Source: Nyssa sinensis
Taxonomy: Eukaryota; Streptophyta; Magnoliopsida; Cornales; Nyssaceae
NCBI GenBank assembly: GCA_008638375.1
Contig: CM018031.1
Span: forward strand, 12,000,562 to 12,064,561
DNA: 64,000 bases
Reading direction: 5' to 3'
Part shown: positions 62,358-64,000 of the stretch, one piece after another
Position numbering within the stretch: the stretch's first letter is position 1
How the letters are laid out: every line of letters starts with the position of its first letter
Program-made: the position numbers and the translations under genes
The notes under the pieces: generated by a model
Databases searched by the model: none
Told to the model about the DNA's origin: nothing
What the model saw: the letters and a program-made list of their open reading frames with translations, nothing else

Positions 62358-63991
62358 TCAATCAATATAAACTGGGTCTTCAAGACCAATCTCCTCAATC
62401 AAACTCCCTTCCTCCACACCCTCAATAAACAATTTCAACCTTTGGCCATTAACTTTGAAAGTTTGGCCACTCCGAGGGTTATGAATTTCTACCGCACCAT
62501 GAGACCAAGATTGAACAACCTCATATGGACCATCCCATCTAGACCTGCAACTTCCCAGGAAACAATCGTAACTTAGAGTTAAACAACCACACCTTTTGAC
62601 CGGGCTCAAAGGACTTACGATTAATGTGAGAATCATGGAACGCCTTAGTCCTAGCCTTGTAAATGCGGGAACTCTCATACGCATCATTCCTAAGCTCCTC
62701 TAACTCATTGAGTTGGAGCTTTCGATTAGAGCCGGCAACAAGTATATCAAAGTTAAATTTCTTAATGGCCCACATGGCCTTATGCTCTAGCTCCATCGGG
62801 AGATGGCAAGCTTTACCGAAAACCAATTGGTAAGAAGACATGCCAATAGGGATCTTGTAAGCGGTACGATATGCCCACAAAGCGTCGTTTAAACGCAAAG
62901 ACTAATCTTTTCGATCGAGTCGTACCGTTTTTTCTAGAATTGACTTGACCTCCCTATTTGACACTTCAACTTGCCCACTAGTCTGGGGATGGTAAGGAGT
63001 GGCGACTTTATGAGTGATGGAATATTTTTAAAGCAAGATTTCAAAGGGTCTATTACAGAAATGAGACCCTCCATCACTAATAATCGCCCGTGGCATACCA
63101 AGCCGAGAGAATATATTATCTTGAATGAATTTGACCACCACTTTGTGATCATTGGTTCTAGTTGCCACAGCCTCAATCCACTTGGACACATAATCCACCG
63201 CTACCAAAATATACTCAAAGCCAAATGACGGTGGAAATGGTCCCATGAAATCAATACCCCATACATCAAATATCTCAACAACTAAGATTGGGGTAAGAGG
63301 CATCATATCTCTGTGAGACATTGTCCCCATTTGCTTGACACCGAATGCAAGTCTTGCAAAAATTATGTGCATCCTTGAATAGAGTGGGCTAATAGAACCC
63401 ACTCTGCAAGACTTTTGCCGCCGTCTTGCGACTACTAAAATGGCTACCTCAAGCTGAAGAATGACAAAAAGTAAAAATGCTATGAAACTCACTCTCTGGA
63501 ACACAACGGCGGATAACTTGATCAAAGCAATACTTAAAGAGCACAGGATCCTCCCAATAGAAAAACTTAACTTGCGAGAAAAATCGGTCTTTGTCCTGTT
63601 TGGACCATTGGGATGGAATTTGACCAATTGCAAGATAGTTCACAATATGGGCAAACCAAGGAGGTTTCACTAATGACACAAAAAATAGTTGCTCGTCAGG
63701 AAACGAGTCATGCAAAGGTTGAGTGTCACTCGTGTGCTCAACAAGAATGCGGTACAGGTGGTCGGCTACGACATTTTTGGAACCTTTCTTGTCCCGAATT
63801 TTCAAATGAAACTCTTGAAGCAACAAAATCCACCTAATCAATCTCGGCTTGGTCTCTTTCTTGGAAAGTAAATGCCGCAAAGCAGCATGATCAATATAGA
63901 CAACTACCTTAGAGCCAAGGAGGTAGGAACGGAACTTATCCAAAGCAAAGACTACAGCGAGCAACTCTTTCTCGGTGGTGGTGTAATTCAA
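62358..63991 (-). pseudogene. Athila-like pol: RNase H and integrase, inactivated
   Basis: Minus-strand order from the window edge: RNase H end ([20 protein letters not shown], then [11 protein letters not shown] and KNVVADHL), the [11 protein letters not shown] linker, an integrase H2C2 finger region, catalytic block [16 protein letters not shown] (Asp), IISDGGSHF (Asp), [14 protein letters not shown] (Glu), then [47 protein letters not shown] and the C-terminal PYEVV segment. The wording of these blocks fits the Athila lineage of Ty3/gypsy. It is disabled by frameshifts between the RNase H and integrase frames, TAA after EILL (about 63028), TAG in place of Trp before SLRLNDALW (about 62900), and a shift near 62600-62690. 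RT, protease and gag lie outside the window. Confidence 0.9.
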
Positions 63992-64000
63992 CTGAGCATC

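Larger units (their letters stand above)
45114..64000 (-). mobile_element. Athila-like Ty3/gypsy retrotransposon, partial, hosting the nested Tekay element
   Basis: The span is inferred from its 3' LTR (45114-46327), the internal region on both sides of the Tekay insertion, and the pol remnant at the window edge, all in the minus orientation. Without the Tekay insertion the visible part is about 7.4 kb. The link across 59765-62150 assumes the host-gene fragments sit inside one element; the sequence shows consistent orientation but no independent proof. Confidence 0.75.

Overview
This is nuclear DNA of a flowering plant, most likely a eudicot. Genes are split by AT-rich GT..AG introns, the intergenic DNA is AT-rich, and plant-type LTR retrotransposons, LINE remnants, tRNA-derived SINEs, MITEs and (TA)n/(CT)n microsatellites are common. 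I found no bacterial or organellar genes, no CRISPR array and no rRNA gene. The species cannot be told from sequence alone.

The first 33 kb is a gene-bearing euchromatic block. After a degenerate Ty1/copia 3' end (1-1697) and one pseudo-exon (2195-2395) come three host genes: a tropinone-reductase-like SDR (2991-6698, +, 5 exons), a clade A ABA-signalling PP2C of the HAI type (17253-18868, +, 4 exons), and a sterol C4-methyl oxidase of the SMO2 type (24696-32082, -, 7 exons). From memory, the same three families sit together at two Arabidopsis loci (At1g07420-07440 and At2g29260-29390), so this looks like a conserved ancestral gene neighbourhood. The genes do unrelated jobs: SDR metabolism, switching off ABA signalling, and removal of C4 methyls from sterol precursors. 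A tandem TRIM retrotransposon (22925-23678), SINEs, LINE pieces and MITEs lie between and inside them.

From about 33 kb to 41 kb there are MITEs, a LINE RNase H piece, a SINE-like piece and one orphan exon-like ORF (37863-38187, -). From 41265 to the end the window is a three-level nest of LTR retrotransposons. A gag-only element (TR-GAG type, from 41265) is cut inside its 3' LTR at 45113 by an Athila-like Ty3/gypsy element on the minus strand (45114 to beyond 64000). That element is cut at 46997 by a very young, complete Tekay-type chromovirus (46998-58499) with nearly identical 3.4 kb LTRs, a 5-bp target duplication GGCTA and one uninterrupted 1492-codon gag-pol frame.

The most unusual region is 58.5-62.3 kb, between the Athila-like integrase and its 3' LTR. 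It holds decayed fragments of two ordinary host genes in the element's orientation, a Raf-like protein kinase and a papain-type cysteine protease, followed by a GC-rich low-complexity block and an array of CTCGAGC repeats. This looks like host-gene capture by a retrotransposon. All coordinates, splice sites and alignments were read by eye.
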